From NCBI RefSeq assembly GCF_028747985.1, contig NZ_CP118108.1, forward strand, positions 5,379,405-5,443,404: a stretch of 64,000 bases of DNA. The letters run 5' to 3'. The position numbers and the translations under genes were made by a program. This document shows positions 49,701 to 59,452 of the stretch, piece after piece (the stretch's first letter is position 1; the number at the start of each line of letters is the position of its first letter). The notes under the pieces are model-generated. The model was given only the letters and a program-made list of their open reading frames with translations, did not search any database and was not told the origin of the DNA. This stretch comes from Paenibacillus urinalis. GTDB lineage: Bacteria > Bacillota > Bacilli > Paenibacillales > Paenibacillaceae.

Positions 49701-50454
49701 ATGAGATCACTTCCTTTGCCAACTCTAAATATACTTCTGCTCCTCTTGAACGAGGGTCATAAGTAATGATGGACTGTCCATGTGATGGAGCTTCACTCAG
49801 ACGTACATTTCTCGGGATAATCGTTTGATATACTTTCTGTTGGAAATACTTTTTCACTTCTTCAATAACTTGTATACCTAGATTAGTACGTGCATCGAAC
49901 ATCGTCAATAAGACACCTTCAATTTGCAGTGAGGTATTCAGATGCTTTTGTACAAGACGAATGGTGTTTAATAGCTGACTCAGTCCCTCCAACGCATAGT
50001 ACTCACACTGTATAGGGATAATGACCGAATCGGATGCTGTTAGCGAATTAATAGTGAGCATGCCCAAGGATGGAGGGCAATCGATGAGGATGTAATCATA
50101 CTCGTCCTTGACGAGCTGCAGTGATTTCTTAAGCCTTACTTCACGAGATATCGTTGAAACAAGCTCAATTTCTGCGCCTGCAAGCTGAATTGTCGCTGGA
50201 ATAATATGCAGGCCTTGAATACGGGTCTCTACAATGGCTTCTCTGGGATGAATCTCTTCAATAAGAACATCATAAATGCAATGGGCTACGTCTGCTTTAT
50301 TAATACCAACCCCGCTGGTTGTATTCCCTTGGGGATCTATATCTACGAGAAGCACTCGTTTACCTAACGAGGCCATCCCCGCACCCAAATTGACGGAAGT
50401 TGTGGTCTTCCCTACTCCGCCCTTCTGGTTTGCTACGGCAATAATCTTCGACAC
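49693..50454 (-). CDS. parA: Chromosome partitioning ATPase ParA (Soj)
   Basis: A 253-residue deviant Walker ATPase that binds DNA and, with ParB, moves origins and controls DnaA. MSKIIAVANQKGGVGKTTTS holds the deviant Walker A; VLLVDIDPQGNTTSG is the A' motif; DYILIDCPPSLGMLT is Walker B. I chose GTG 50454, with TTTGAGGTGA upstream, which gives exactly the Bacillus Soj length; the frame extends further to 50502 without a good site. Confidence 0.96.
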   Translation of the reverse strand: MSKIIAVANQKGGVGKTTTSVNLGAGMASLGKRVLLVDIDPQGNTTSGVGINKADVAHCIYDVLIEEIHPREAIVETRIQGLHIIPATIQLAGAEIELVSTISREVRLKKSLQLVKDEYDYILIDCPPSLGMLTINSLTASDSVIIPIQCEYYALEGLSQLLNTIRLVQKHLNTSLQIEGVLLTMFDARTNLGIQVIEEVKKYFQQKVYQTIIPRNVRLSEAPSHGQSIITYDPRSRGAEVYLELAKEVISYE

Positions 50455-50541
50455 TTCATTCACCTCAAATATAGAAGTCATTCCTTGGGGTATGAGATAC
50501 ATGATACTGATAGCTAGCCTTCCTCGAGCTGCTATCTAAAA

Positions 50542-50561
50542 AAGCGGCTAAATTGCCGCTT
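50542..50561 (-). terminator. Terminator of noc
   Basis: AAGCGGC/GCCGCTT stem (50542-50548 with 50555-50561), six-base loop, followed on the minus strand by TTTTTAG. Confidence 0.85.
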
Positions 50562-50573
50562 CTGATCTATTCC

Positions 50574-51392
50574 TTACTTGCGTTTAGGGATCTGAATCAC
50601 GATTTCGTAATGATCTTCATGATCGGATTCCTTCGTCTTAATATCCATGCCTGAGCCAGACACCATGTCTATGGATTGACGAATCGTATTTAATGCCAGA
50701 CGCACATCCTTTGTAAAGGAGATACGTTTCGATTTCTTAACGGTGGTCGCTTCCTTATAAAAAGCAACTCTTGCTTCGGTTTGTTTAACATTCAGCTCTT
50801 TGCTGATAATTTCCTCTAATAACTTCAGCTGCAGCTCCAATTGATCCAGTGACAATAATGCTCGGGCATGTCGCTCCGAAATTTTACGTTCCATCAGTGC
50901 GTTCTTCACTTCCTCAGGAAGCTGCAGAAGTCTGATTTTGTTCGCAATCGTAGACTGACTTTTGCCAAGACGCTGTGCAAGGCTCTCTTGTGTCAGCTGA
51001 TGTAAGTCTATTAATTTCTGATAGGCAACTGCTTCTTCTATGGCCGTAAGCCCTTCACGCTGTAGATTTTCAATGAGAGCAATGGAAGCCGCTTGAGAAT
51101 CATTAAATTCTCGAACAATCGCTGGAATATGGTCCATTCCAAGCTTCTTCACGGCACGCCAGCGTCTCTCACCAGCAATAATCTCATACTGGGAATTACG
51201 AATACGGACTACAATCGGTTGAATAACACCATGCGTTTTGATCGTCTGGCATAACTCATCAATCTTCTCGTCATCAAAAATCGTACGGGGCTGATACGGG
51301 CTGCTGACAATTTCGTTAATCGGAATTTGCTTTACTTCATCCCCGCTACTGCGTTCCGTCAAACCAAATAACTTAGAAAATTGTTCTTTCAT
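50574..51392 (-). CDS. noc: Nucleoid occlusion protein Noc
   Basis: A 272-residue ParB paralogue that binds NBS sites and blocks division over the nucleoid. It begins [20 protein letters not shown], the Noc start whose amphipathic helix binds membrane; then [52 protein letters not shown] and a C-terminal dimer domain. I chose ATG 51392, with AGGTGG 11 bases upstream. It is separated from soj by its own terminator. Confidence 0.94.
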   Translation of the reverse strand: MKEQFSKLFGLTERSSGDEVKQIPINEIVSSPYQPRTIFDDEKIDELCQTIKTHGVIQPIVVRIRNSQYEIIAGERRWRAVKKLGMDHIPAIVREFNDSQAASIALIENLQREGLTAIEEAVAYQKLIDLHQLTQESLAQRLGKSQSTIANKIRLLQLPEEVKNALMERKISERHARALLSLDQLELQLKLLEEIISKELNVKQTEARVAFYKEATTVKKSKRISFTKDVRLALNTIRQSIDMVSGSGMDIKTKESDHEDHYEIVIQIPKRK

Positions 51393-52198
51393 TCCGTATA
51401 TTACCACCTAATTTCATAATAGTGCCTTGAAGGACACTTCACTGTCTTACCTTCGCTTCGGTATACAAAGAATTGCAGCATGCTACACCTGACTATGTAA
51501 AAGTTAAAAATATCAGTAGGGATGGTGTTGATGCTCCACTTTAAACGACATGAACTCTCGATATTCACTCAGATTGAACTATAATGGAGCTTCCGACATC
51601 TGAATACGACATAGATCAAACTGATGTCTGAATCTCCCATTCATTCTACTATGTATTCTATCACTTTTTCTCGCATAATCCTATTCAACTATCGATTTAT
51701 TTCTTTCAATTCCACTATGAAAATAAGCTATGAAAACACCACCTGTTTCATGCTTTATCCACTCTTTTTTTCTATTTATACAAGTTTGAATCCATTGTAG
51801 AACTCAGTAGAGGGAATTTCATCTTAAGTGACATGATCAGTGGAGAGGAGCATGGTTTGAGAAACCTCATTTTAATCCCCTATGAGTTAAGCTTGATGAC
51901 AGGTGAGAGCTCAAATCAGAGCTGCTGCACGGGCACTATTCGTTGAGCAAGAAGGGGACTTGAATGGGGACTTGAATGGGGACTTGAATACGAGTAGGAA
52001 CTTAAATTTCAAGTCGAGCTTGAATAGGCAACTGTACAACCTCATCTATACGTTCAATCCTTTTATTTTCTACCTTCTCTTCTTATCTATGATTAGTAAC
52101 CTCATCCCTCTCCTCTCCACTCGGCTCCATCTTCTCTTAGAGCTCAATTCCTTATGCTTGAGAGCCCGACAAATGGTGCACATTCCATATACAAAAAA
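51393..52198. other. Intergenic region between noc and rsmG
   Basis: About 800 bp. 51408-51780 should hold the noc promoter (minus strand); no gene seen. 51903-52220 has a plus-strand frame that I do not accept as a gene, although its first 18 codons resemble the first helix of a TetR regulator; it contains a 12-bp tandem repeat listed separately. Confidence 0.45.
51954..51989. repeat. Three tandem copies of a 12-bp repeat
   Basis: GGGGACTTGAAT is repeated three times without gaps. It encodes GDLN repeats in the plus-strand frame, but the frame shows no other sign of selection. Confidence 0.85.
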
Positions 52199-52234
52199 AG
52201 AAAGAGAATGTTTCACGTGAAACATTCTCTTTCT
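52199..52234 (-). terminator. rsmG terminator built around a parS site
   Basis: A 36-bp perfect palindrome (18-base arms centred between 52216 and 52217) starts 3 bp past the rsmG stop codon and is followed on the minus strand by CTTTTTTTG. Its centre is a complete parS. On RNA it would form a terminator stem; on DNA it is a ParB site. Confidence 0.85.
52209..52224. other. parS site at the end of rsmG
   Basis: TGTTTCACGTGAAACA, a perfect parS. ParB should load here as well as inside parB, close to the origin. Confidence 0.96.
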
Positions 52235-52236
52235 CT

Positions 52237-52962
52237 CTATTTCACAAGCGGCATTTTCAGAGGCATCCCTGGTTTGCGGGGATACTTCTTCGGTGTGCTG
52301 CTTGTTTTGCCTATGACAATAATATGTCTTGCCGATTCTTCAACGGGCAGCTGGAATGCGTGCGTGTTGATCACCTTCGCCTTGAGCTCCTTCAGGCTGA
52401 ATTGAGCATCCAGCAATTCTTCAGTAGGATCGCTTCCCTTCATTGCGGCAAAGATGCCTTCTTTCCGAACAAAAGGCAAACAGAATTCATTCAGTACAGC
52501 CAATCGAGCGACAGCTCGAGCCGTAACCAGGTCATAATGATCCCGATATCCTGTACGTCTTCCCAGCTCTTCTGCACGGCCATGGATAAGCTCGACATCG
52601 GTAAGGCCCAGCGTATCCACGATATGCTGAAGGAAGTTAATCCTTTTGTTCAATGAATCGATAATCGTAAGCTTCAAATGCGGATAGCAAATCTTCAATG
52701 GGATACCGGGAAATCCGGCTCCAGACCCTATATCTGCAAGCGTCTGAATCTTGTTCATATCCACATAAAAAGAAAGGGAAACGGAGTCGTAAAAATGCTT
52801 CGTATAGACCTGCTCCCGCTCCGTAATTCCCGTCAAATTCATTCTCTCATTCCAGGATACCAGCTCTTTATAATAAAGCTCGAATTGCTCCAACTGTTTC
52901 TCCGTAAGCGATATACCCTGTGGATCCAAACGATCCTGCAGCTGCTGCTGTATTTGATCCAT
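52237..52962 (-). CDS. rsmG: 16S rRNA (guanine527-N7)-methyltransferase RsmG
   Basis: A 241-residue SAM-dependent enzyme (former GidB) that methylates G527 of 16S rRNA. Motif I is LADIGSGAGFPGIPLKI near 70-86, LTIIDSLNKRINFL follows, and VTARAVARL near 143 is conserved. ATG at 52962 has AGGGGG upstream and the gene directly follows mnmG. The basic C-terminus (KTSSTPKKYPRKPGMPLKMP) is typical. Confidence 0.97.
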   Translation of the reverse strand: MDQIQQQLQDRLDPQGISLTEKQLEQFELYYKELVSWNERMNLTGITEREQVYTKHFYDSVSLSFYVDMNKIQTLADIGSGAGFPGIPLKICYPHLKLTIIDSLNKRINFLQHIVDTLGLTDVELIHGRAEELGRRTGYRDHYDLVTARAVARLAVLNEFCLPFVRKEGIFAAMKGSDPTEELLDAQFSLKELKAKVINTHAFQLPVEESARHIIVIGKTSSTPKKYPRKPGMPLKMPLVK

Positions 52963-52964
52963 CG

Positions 52965-54851
52965 TTACCCCCTAGATGCCGTTACCCGATTGTAATGTTC
53001 CAAATACACGAGCAAGATCGAAATATCGGCAGGTGTCACACCTGAAATACGGGATGCTTGACCGATGGAGATGGGGCGAATCTGTTCAAGCTTCTGTTTG
53101 GCCTCCATCGCTAAACCATGAATCTCACTATAATGGATGGAGTCTGGAATCTTCTTCTTCTCCATTTTTTGAAGACGTTCTACATGAATTAATTGCTTCT
53201 CAATATAGCCTGCATATTTAATTTGAATCTCAACTTGCTCCTTCATTTCAGCATTCAACGCTTCAGGTGCAGGAGAGATTTGTTCAATAATGCTGTAGGA
53301 AATCTCAGGACGTCTCATCAGCGTAAGCAGCGTTGTACCATCCTGAAGCGGAGCTGATTCCAGACTTGCAAGCAGCTCATTCACTTCCGATGGGCGGATT
53401 CTTGTTGTGCGCAGACGTTCAATTTCTTGATCTACTTTTTCCTTCTTATTGAGGAATCGAGCATAACGCTCCTCTGAGATCAAGCCGATCTCTTTGCCCA
53501 AAGGTGTCAGTCGTAGATCTGCATTATCATGGCGAAGCAGCAAACGATATTCGGCACGTGAGGTGAGCAAACGGTATGGCTCATTCGTCCCCTTCGTTAC
53601 CAGATCATCGATCAGCACACCGATATAGCCCTGCGAACGATCCAGCACCACTGCCTCTTTACCTTGGGCTTTACGTGCCGCGTTAATACCTGCCATAATC
53701 CCTTGTCCTGCCGCTTCTTCGTATCCGGATGTACCGTTAATTTGACCAGCTGTGAAGAGACCTGGCAGACGTTTCGTCTCCAGTGAAGGAAGCAGCTGTG
53801 TCGGCACCATGGCGTCATATTCAATCGCGTACCCATTTCGCATCATCTCTACATTTTCCATCCCAGGGATGGATCGAAGCACTTGCAGCTGAACATCCTC
53901 TGGCAAGCTGGTGGACAGACCTTGAACGTAATACTCCTTCGTATTCTTGCCTTCCGGCTCAAGGAAAATTTGGTGCTTCGGCTTATCGCTGAAGCGAACA
54001 ATCTTATCCTCAATCGATGGGCAATATCTTGGTCCTGTTCCTTCTATTACACCAGAGAACATCGGAGCACGGTGAAGATTGTCATTAATGATCTGATGGG
54101 TCACTGTCGACGTATATGTCAGCCAGCATGGGAGCTGCTCATTATCCGAGCCTTCGGTCTCATATGAGAAGAATTTAGGCTCATCATCACCTGGCTGAAT
54201 TTCTGTTTTCGAGAAATCAATTGTATCCTTATGCACCCGCGGCGGTGTTCCTGTCTTGAAACGAACGAGCTCAAAGCCCAGCTCCTTCAAGTGATCTGAT
54301 AGCTTAATGGACGGTTGCTGGTTGTTAGGACCGCTCTCATACATCAGCTCACCCATAATGACTTTCCCGCGCAAATAGGTGCCTGTTGTAATAACAACCG
54401 ATTTAGCCCGGTATTCCGTTCCTGTCTGGGTGATCACACCAACACATTGTCCATCCTCTACGATCAGACGATCTACCATGCCTTGACGCATCGTGAGGTT
54501 CGGCTCCTTCTCCATCGTCTCTTTCATCGTATGCTGGTAAGAGAATTTATCTGCCTGCGCCCGCAGCGCATGAACGGCAGGTCCCTTCCCTGTATTCAAC
54601 ATCCGCATTTGAATAAAGGTCTTATCAATATTGCGGCCCATCTCACCGCCAAGTGCATCAATCTCACGAACGACATGCCCTTTCGCAGGTCCGCCAATTG
54701 ACGGGTTACACGGCATGAATGCAATCATGTCCAGATTGATGGTCACCATCAGCGTCTTACAACCCATCCGTGCAGCCGCCAGCGCTGATTCTACACCTGC
54801 GTGACCGGCACCAACGACGATGACATCAAACGTTCCGCCATCATATCCCAT
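52965..54851 (-). CDS. mnmG: tRNA uridine-5-carboxymethylaminomethyl modification enzyme MnmG (GidA)
   Basis: A 628-residue FAD enzyme that, with MnmE, makes cmnm5U34 in tRNA. FAD-binding [22 protein letters not shown] at the N-terminus; [25 protein letters not shown] near 48-72; [14 protein letters not shown] near 270; [18 protein letters not shown] near 370; and a helical C-terminal domain ending [20 protein letters not shown]. Complete. It is the middle of mnmE-mnmG-rsmG. Confidence 0.98.
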   Translation of the reverse strand: MGYDGGTFDVIVVGAGHAGVESALAAARMGCKTLMVTINLDMIAFMPCNPSIGGPAKGHVVREIDALGGEMGRNIDKTFIQMRMLNTGKGPAVHALRAQADKFSYQHTMKETMEKEPNLTMRQGMVDRLIVEDGQCVGVITQTGTEYRAKSVVITTGTYLRGKVIMGELMYESGPNNQQPSIKLSDHLKELGFELVRFKTGTPPRVHKDTIDFSKTEIQPGDDEPKFFSYETEGSDNEQLPCWLTYTSTVTHQIINDNLHRAPMFSGVIEGTGPRYCPSIEDKIVRFSDKPKHQIFLEPEGKNTKEYYVQGLSTSLPEDVQLQVLRSIPGMENVEMMRNGYAIEYDAMVPTQLLPSLETKRLPGLFTAGQINGTSGYEEAAGQGIMAGINAARKAQGKEAVVLDRSQGYIGVLIDDLVTKGTNEPYRLLTSRAEYRLLLRHDNADLRLTPLGKEIGLISEERYARFLNKKEKVDQEIERLRTTRIRPSEVNELLASLESAPLQDGTTLLTLMRRPEISYSIIEQISPAPEALNAEMKEQVEIQIKYAGYIEKQLIHVERLQKMEKKKIPDSIHYSEIHGLAMEAKQKLEQIRPISIGQASRISGVTPADISILLVYLEHYNRVTASRG

Positions 54852-55087
54852 TGTCCTTACCTCCTTATAATCAGGGAATACTCCCTTATTTGCTTCTTAT
54901 ACAATAAAATCGGGCTACTATTCATCCGATTGGTTATAAACATAGTACTGAGCATAAGAATGCTCTTCTCAAGCACCATCCTTCATTATAACGAATCCTT
55001 CTGCTTAAGTTAAGATGCAGCTTACTACATTCATGATTCGTGCATAACGTGAACAGCATTGTCAGCTGTAGGCTAACAGCTTACCCT

Positions 55088-56464
55088 TTATTTACCCAAA
55101 CAGAATTGAGAGAAGATTTGATCAATCAGCGCATCATGTGCCGTATCCCCCACGATCTCTCCCAGATGCTCCCATGCCATTCGTACGTCAATTTGAATCA
55201 TATCAATCGGAATATACTGCTCAGCGGCATCGTAGGCATCACGTAAAGATTGGTTTGCCTTTTTCAACAGGGAAATATGGCGCACATTGCTCACATAAGT
55301 CAGATCCGCAGATTCAAGGCTTCCGCTGAAGAATAACTGGGATATGGCTGCTTCAAGCGCATCGATTCCTTCCTCGGCTTTTACAGACATCGGGACAATG
55401 AGTTCAGGATCGACGTAGCGTTCAAGAATCTCTCGATTAGCCTGGGTTGGAAGATCGATCTTATTCATGACAATAATCGCTTGTCTTCCTTTGATCTGTT
55501 CGAGCAGCTCAATCTCATCATCGTGAATCGGCTCGCTCGCATTGACTACCATTAAGATCAAGTCTGCCTCACTAAAAGCCGTTCTCGAACGTTCTACCCC
55601 GATCTTCTCTACGACATCCATCGTCTCCCGAATCCCAGCGGTATCGAGCAGCTTCAGCGGAATGTTGTTAATCGTAACGAATTCTTCAATGACATCCCGG
55701 GTTGTTCCGGGAATATCTGTTACAATCGCACGATTGTCCTGGGCGAGCGTATTTAACAGCGAGGATTTGCCAACATTTGGTCTTCCTACGATCGCTGTTG
55801 TAATGCCTTCTCTTAATATTTTTCCTTGTTCTGCTGTTTTTAAAAGCTTGGCGATCTCGTTCATTACAAAAGATGATTTTTCTTTAATGAATTCCGAGGT
55901 AAGTGACTCCACATCATGCTCTGGATAGTCGATGTTCACCTCTATATGAGCAAGTGTCTCCACCAGCGTGTGTCTCAAATCTTTAATCTTGGAGGACAGC
56001 GATCCTTCTACTTGCTTCAAAGCGACAGAGAATGCGCGGTCTGACTTCGAGCGAATCAGATCCATCACTCCTTCTGCCTGCGACAGATCAATTCTACCAT
56101 TCAAAAAAGCCCTCTTCGTAAATTCACCAGGCTCGGCGACCCGGATATTCAGCTGAAGCAGTAAATCCATAATCCGCTTAACCGAAATAACGCCGCCATG
56201 AGAACTGATTTCGACTACATTTTCCGTTGTAAAAGAGCGCGGAGCTCTCATGACAGTAACGAGCACCTCTTCAATATGCTCCTTGCTGTCTGAATCTATA
56301 ATGTGTCCATAATGTACGGTGTGGGAATCTACAAGATGAAGAGGCTTTTTACTTTTGAAAATTCTCTCCACTTCCGTAATTGAATCCGGACCACTTACTC
56401 GAATCACTGCAATTCCCGCTTCACCAACGGCCGTGGAGATCGCAGCTATATTATCACTAATCAA
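55088..56464 (-). CDS. mnmE: tRNA modification GTPase MnmE (TrmE)
   Basis: A 458-residue folate-dependent G protein. N-terminal formyl-THF domain (IAAISTAVGEAGIAVIRVSG), helical domain, and an inserted GTPase domain with GRPNVGKSSLLN, DIPGTTRDVIEE, DTAGIRE and MNKIDLPT; the C-terminal CLGK motif carries the catalytic Cys. I chose TTG 56464 because AAGGTG lies six bases upstream and the length becomes standard; the frame extends to ATG 56485 without such a site. MnmE forms a complex with MnmG. Confidence 0.97.
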   Translation of the reverse strand: MISDNIAAISTAVGEAGIAVIRVSGPDSITEVERIFKSKKPLHLVDSHTVHYGHIIDSDSKEHIEEVLVTVMRAPRSFTTENVVEISSHGGVISVKRIMDLLLQLNIRVAEPGEFTKRAFLNGRIDLSQAEGVMDLIRSKSDRAFSVALKQVEGSLSSKIKDLRHTLVETLAHIEVNIDYPEHDVESLTSEFIKEKSSFVMNEIAKLLKTAEQGKILREGITTAIVGRPNVGKSSLLNTLAQDNRAIVTDIPGTTRDVIEEFVTINNIPLKLLDTAGIRETMDVVEKIGVERSRTAFSEADLILMVVNASEPIHDDEIELLEQIKGRQAIIVMNKIDLPTQANREILERYVDPELIVPMSVKAEEGIDALEAAISQLFFSGSLESADLTYVSNVRHISLLKKANQSLRDAYDAAEQYIPIDMIQIDVRMAWEHLGEIVGDTAHDALIDQIFSQFCLGK

Positions 56465-56517
56465 GAGGTTCACCTTCTTTACCATTTATATAAAGACTCG
56501 CCCATACTATGAAAAAA

Positions 56518-56551
56518 GCAATGGCTCCTGCATGCCGCAGAAAGCCATTGC
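56518..56551 (-). terminator. Terminator of jag
   Basis: GCAATGGCT (56518-56526) pairs with AGCCATTGC (56543-56551), with inner CTGC/GCAG, followed on the minus strand by TTTTTT. Confidence 0.85.
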
Positions 56552-56580
56552 GTATTCGCAAAATTTCTCATTGAATTACA

Positions 56581-57285
56581 TCATTTAGGTGTGATTACCA
56601 CTCTACGGTTCGGCTCTTCGCCCTTACTGTAGGTCTTAATCTGACGGTGATGCTGCAGCTTCGCATGAATAACTTTGCGTTCCTGAGACGACATCGGTTC
56701 AAGAATAACTTCTTTTCCTGTACGAATAACCTGTCCCGCGAGACGTTCAGCCAGCTCCTCCAATGTCTTGCGGCGCCGCTGCCTAAAGTTCTCTGCGTCC
56801 AGCACGATTCGGACAAAGCTTGAAGAGTGCTTATTCGCAACGATGTTCGCGAGGTATTGAAGTGCATCCAGCGTCTGCCCTCGACGGCCGATAATCAGAC
56901 CTAAATTGTCACCGGTTATATTAAAGATCTTTCCGTCTCTGTTTTTCTTTATATCAATATCAACCTCTAGCCCCATGCCAGCAGCCACTTCTTTAACGAA
57001 TTGGCTTGCCTCGTAATAGGGGTCTGTCTCAGACACAGAAGATATCGATTCTGTTAAGCTCGATATTTGGATCAGGTCAGGCTCAGTTACGACGGACTCA
57101 CTCTTGCGTTTAGGTATAAGGGTTAGTTCCACTTTAGCGGGCTTAACGCCGATAAGTCCAAGAAATCCTCTGGATGGCTGCTCTAAGACGTTTAACGTAA
57201 CCGATTCCCGGCTGACACCAAGCTCAGTTAATCCTTTCATGACAGCATCTTCTATCGTTTTACCTGTCGCAATGACGGTGGTCAT
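56581..57285 (-). CDS. jag: Jag/KhpB RNA-binding protein (SpoIIIJ-associated)
   Basis: A 234-residue RNA-binding protein: Jag-N domain (VIATGKTIEDAVMKGLTELG), a linker, a KH domain (DNLGLIIGRRGQTLDALQYLANIV) and an R3H domain (RRKTLEELAERLAGQV, then SSQERKVIHAKLQHH). KhpB acts with KhpA in post-transcriptional control of wall and division genes in other Firmicutes. It lies 33 bp after yidC. Confidence 0.95.
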   Translation of the reverse strand: MTTVIATGKTIEDAVMKGLTELGVSRESVTLNVLEQPSRGFLGLIGVKPAKVELTLIPKRKSESVVTEPDLIQISSLTESISSVSETDPYYEASQFVKEVAAGMGLEVDIDIKKNRDGKIFNITGDNLGLIIGRRGQTLDALQYLANIVANKHSSSFVRIVLDAENFRQRRRKTLEELAERLAGQVIRTGKEVILEPMSSQERKVIHAKLQHHRQIKTYSKGEEPNRRVVITPK

Positions 57286-57318
57286 ATAGAACGCCCTGCC
57301 TCCTTCACCACAAGCTGA

Positions 57319-58200
57319 TTACTTTCTTTTCTTTTTCTTTTTCTTGTTGCCTTGCGGTCTGTTTGCACCATTGCCTGGTTTAGCTTGTCCCTTGCTGGAG
57401 CTAGTCGCAGCCTGAACATTAGCAGCAGCCACATGCTTATCGTTATTACGATACAAGAAGAAGTTTTGTACGATGGTATAAATGTTGGAATAGAACCAGT
57501 ACAACGGCAAAGCAGATGCGAACTGGTACGACATGACGAACATCAGAATCGGATAAACCCACAGCATGAATTTCATAGGACCTTGCTGCTGACTTGGGTT
57601 TTGCTTCATCATGTACCAAGTTTGGAACCACATCGATACCGCAACAAGAACCGGCAGGATAAACAGCGTATCCGGTGAACCGAGCTCCAGCCACAGGAAC
57701 GTATGCTGACTGATATTGGAATTCATATAAATCGAGTTATAAAGAGCAATATATATCGGCATCTGGATGATCAAAGGTAAACATCCTGCCATCGGATTGA
57801 CTTTATGCTCTTGGAACAGCTTCATTGTTTCCTGTTGGAGCTTCTCAGGGTTATCCTTGTACTTCGTTTGGATTTCCTTAATTAAAGGTTGAACCTTTTG
57901 CATGTTTCTAGAGCTTTTGACTTGTTTAATAGTTAATGGAAGAATTAGCGTACGGACGATAAGCACCAAGATTAGGATTGCTAGACCATATTCTCCATTA
58001 AACCAATTCGCAAAAGTATCTAGAGCGAATGAGAACCAGTAAACGACGTTACTTCTCCAAAATGAATCACTGTTTTTCAAGTCTTCCGTAGTTAGATGCG
58101 TTGTACCCGAAGGAGCACAACCTGCTAGCACAGAGACCAATGCAATGACAGCGATAAGAAGGAGCCATTTTCTACCCTTCATTGACATGAATCGCGACAC
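57319..58200 (-). CDS. yidC: Membrane protein insertase YidC (SpoIIIJ)
   Basis: A 293-residue insertase made as a lipoprotein (LVSVLAGC lipobox near residue 27), with five transmembrane helices and the conserved hydrophilic groove (SSRNMQKVQPLIKEIQTKYKDNPEKLQQETMKL). The C-terminus is Lys-rich (NRPQGNKKKKKKRK) and can contact the ribosome. Start is GTG 58200, with GAGAGGGG seven bases upstream. It lies 71 bp after rnpA in the classical order. Confidence 0.97.
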   Translation of the reverse strand: MSRFMSMKGRKWLLLIAVIALVSVLAGCAPSGTTHLTTEDLKNSDSFWRSNVVYWFSFALDTFANWFNGEYGLAILILVLIVRTLILPLTIKQVKSSRNMQKVQPLIKEIQTKYKDNPEKLQQETMKLFQEHKVNPMAGCLPLIIQMPIYIALYNSIYMNSNISQHTFLWLELGSPDTLFILPVLVAVSMWFQTWYMMKQNPSQQQGPMKFMLWVYPILMFVMSYQFASALPLYWFYSNIYTIVQNFFLYRNNDKHVAAANVQAATSSSKGQAKPGNGANRPQGNKKKKKKRK

Positions 58201-58270
58201 TTCATAACCCCTCTCTTAACCTTTCCATTCCACCGTAAATAATACCATAATTAGAAGAACAAAGAAAACG

Positions 58271-58624
58271 CTATTTCAAGCGATTTTTCTTGAGCAATGA
58301 AGCTTTTCGCAAGACATGAAGGATACTCTTCTCCATCTCCTGATAGCTCATAGAAGCAGCGCCTTTTCTAACGATAAAAACAAGATCCATATGTTCTACT
58401 ATTTCGGCTTCATGATGACGAATGATTTCTTTAATAATCCTTCTAATACGATTGCGAACGACAGCATTGCCTATTTTCTTGCTGCAAGATACGCCGACTC
58501 GAAACTGATCGACATCTTTGCGACGCAATCCATATACCACAAATTGATAGTTGGCAAAGGACTTTCCATAACGGTATACGCGATTAAAGTCGTCCCGGTT
58601 TCGTAAACGTAATCTTTTATGCAC
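58271..58624 (-). CDS. rnpA: Ribonuclease P protein component
   Basis: A 117-residue basic protein that assists the RNase P RNA in 5' maturation of tRNA. Core motif VGVSCSKKIGNAVVRNRIRRIIKEIIR near 45-70 is diagnostic, with RLRNRDDFNRVYRYGKSFANYQFVVY at the start. I chose GTG 58624, ten bases after AAGGAG; a TTG two codons earlier (58630) is closer to that site. Confidence 0.96.
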   Translation of the reverse strand: MHKRLRLRNRDDFNRVYRYGKSFANYQFVVYGLRRKDVDQFRVGVSCSKKIGNAVVRNRIRRIIKEIIRHHEAEIVEHMDLVFIVRKGAASMSYQEMEKSILHVLRKASLLKKNRLK

Positions 58625-58768
58625 GAGCAATCTTCTCCTTGCTTACCTGACAATCCTCAAAAAAATGAACATAACTAGTATAGACGATCCGCCAAGAACA
58701 TAAACGAATCCATCCAAAGTGTAGTGCTACCTATATATTTATCAATCAAATGAGTGATATTAAGAAAA

Positions 58769-58790
58769 AAAGACCACCGTAGTGGTCTTT
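58769..58790 (-). terminator. Terminator of rpmH
   Basis: AAAGACCAC/GTGGTCTTT stem (58769-58777 with 58782-58790), loop CGTA, followed on the minus strand by TTTTTT. It should end most rpmH transcripts before rnpA. Confidence 0.85.
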
Positions 58791-58799
58791 ATGCACGCA

Positions 58800-58934
58800 T
58801 TACGCACTTAATACTTTTCTGCCTTTTAGACGGCGGGCTGCCAGAACTTTACGGCCGTTTTTCGTGCTCATTCTTTTCCGGAAACCATGAACTTTCTTAC
58901 GTTTGCTTACGTTCGGTCTAAATGTTGGTCTCAT
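58800..58934 (-). CDS. rpmH: 50S ribosomal protein L34
   Basis: A 44-residue basic protein, [20 protein letters not shown] followed by [24 protein letters not shown], the standard L34. AAGGGGG lies about seven bases before the ATG. In most bacteria dnaA is the next gene to the right, reading away; here a gluconate cassette intervenes. Confidence 0.98.
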   Translation of the reverse strand: MRPTFRPNVSKRKKVHGFRKRMSTKNGRKVLAARRLKGRKVLSA

Positions 58935-59210
58935 GTGTATGCACCCCCTTAAAGGAATCCTGTACAGATTGAACTATCTTGTAGAGCTTATGAACTGTAT
59001 TAATTTGCTTAGCGCAATCCATAACATTATCGAAATTTAATCATTTTCATAAACACAGAAAATGCCTTTATACATTTAAACATGATCAAGTCAAAAAGTC
59101 AACTGACTTCATACAGCTTATCATGATTTAACTTGCCAAGATAATGATTTATTTTCTTATAATTGTCCACAATATCAAATATTATCGTTATTCTTTTGAT
59201 ATAAAATAAA

Positions 59211-59228
59211 TTATGCACATGTGGATAA
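59211..59228. promoter_or_regulatory. Pair of DnaA boxes on the rpmH side of the gnt cassette
   Basis: TTATGCACA (59211-59219, plus) and TGTGGATAA (59220-59228, TTATCCACA on the minus strand) abut head to head. Both match TTATNCACA exactly. Confidence 0.7.
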
Positions 59229-59371
59229 TTTATTTTTTCTTCAATTTTCACTTCTTCATTATGATTCTGTGATCCTCCAGCTATACGCTTAATACGTCAT
59301 CCTGCGATTAATTTGAATCGATTAAATTAGGAAATTCAATTAATTTCTTCTTGTTTGTCCTAAATTAATCG

Positions 59372-59401
59372 TTTACAAAACATTCAATCATAGTGTAGGA
59401 T
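59372..59401 (+). promoter_or_regulatory. gntR promoter
   Basis: TTTACA (59372-59377) and TAGGAT (59396-59401) are 18 bases apart. Predicted start is near 59408, directly beside the operator. Confidence 0.55.
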
Positions 59402-59410
59402 AAGTCACAG

Positions 59411-59428
59411 CAAGTTGTATACAAGTAT
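59411..59428. promoter_or_regulatory. Putative GntR operator before gntR
   Basis: CAAGTTGTATACAAGTAT matches the Bacillus GntR operator ATACTTGTATACAAGTAT at 15 of 18 positions. It lies at the predicted transcription start, where bound GntR would block transcription. Confidence 0.7.
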
Positions 59429-59452
59429 ACTTTTGGATAGGAGCGTCACGTC

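Larger units (their letters stand above)
58935..59452. other. AT-rich rpmH-gntR intergenic region with DnaA boxes
   Basis: About 520 bp, strongly AT-rich. It contains two head-to-head DnaA boxes (59211-59228) and one weaker box TTGTCCACA (59163-59171), then the gntR promoter and operator. It looks like part of an origin region. Confidence 0.6.

Noticed and set aside
50574..51407. noc annotated as a second parB
   Set aside because: The N-terminal [14 protein letters not shown] segment and position upstream of soj identify Noc; no NBS site was found in the window to confirm.
51903..52220. Plus-strand 105-codon frame between noc and rsmG
   Set aside because: Includes a 12-bp tandem repeat and runs into the rsmG terminator/parS palindrome; only the first 18 codons resemble a known family, so I do not call it a gene.
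53540..53560. CACGTG inside mnmG as a further parS
   Set aside because: Flanking bases do not match TGTTNCACGTGAAACA.
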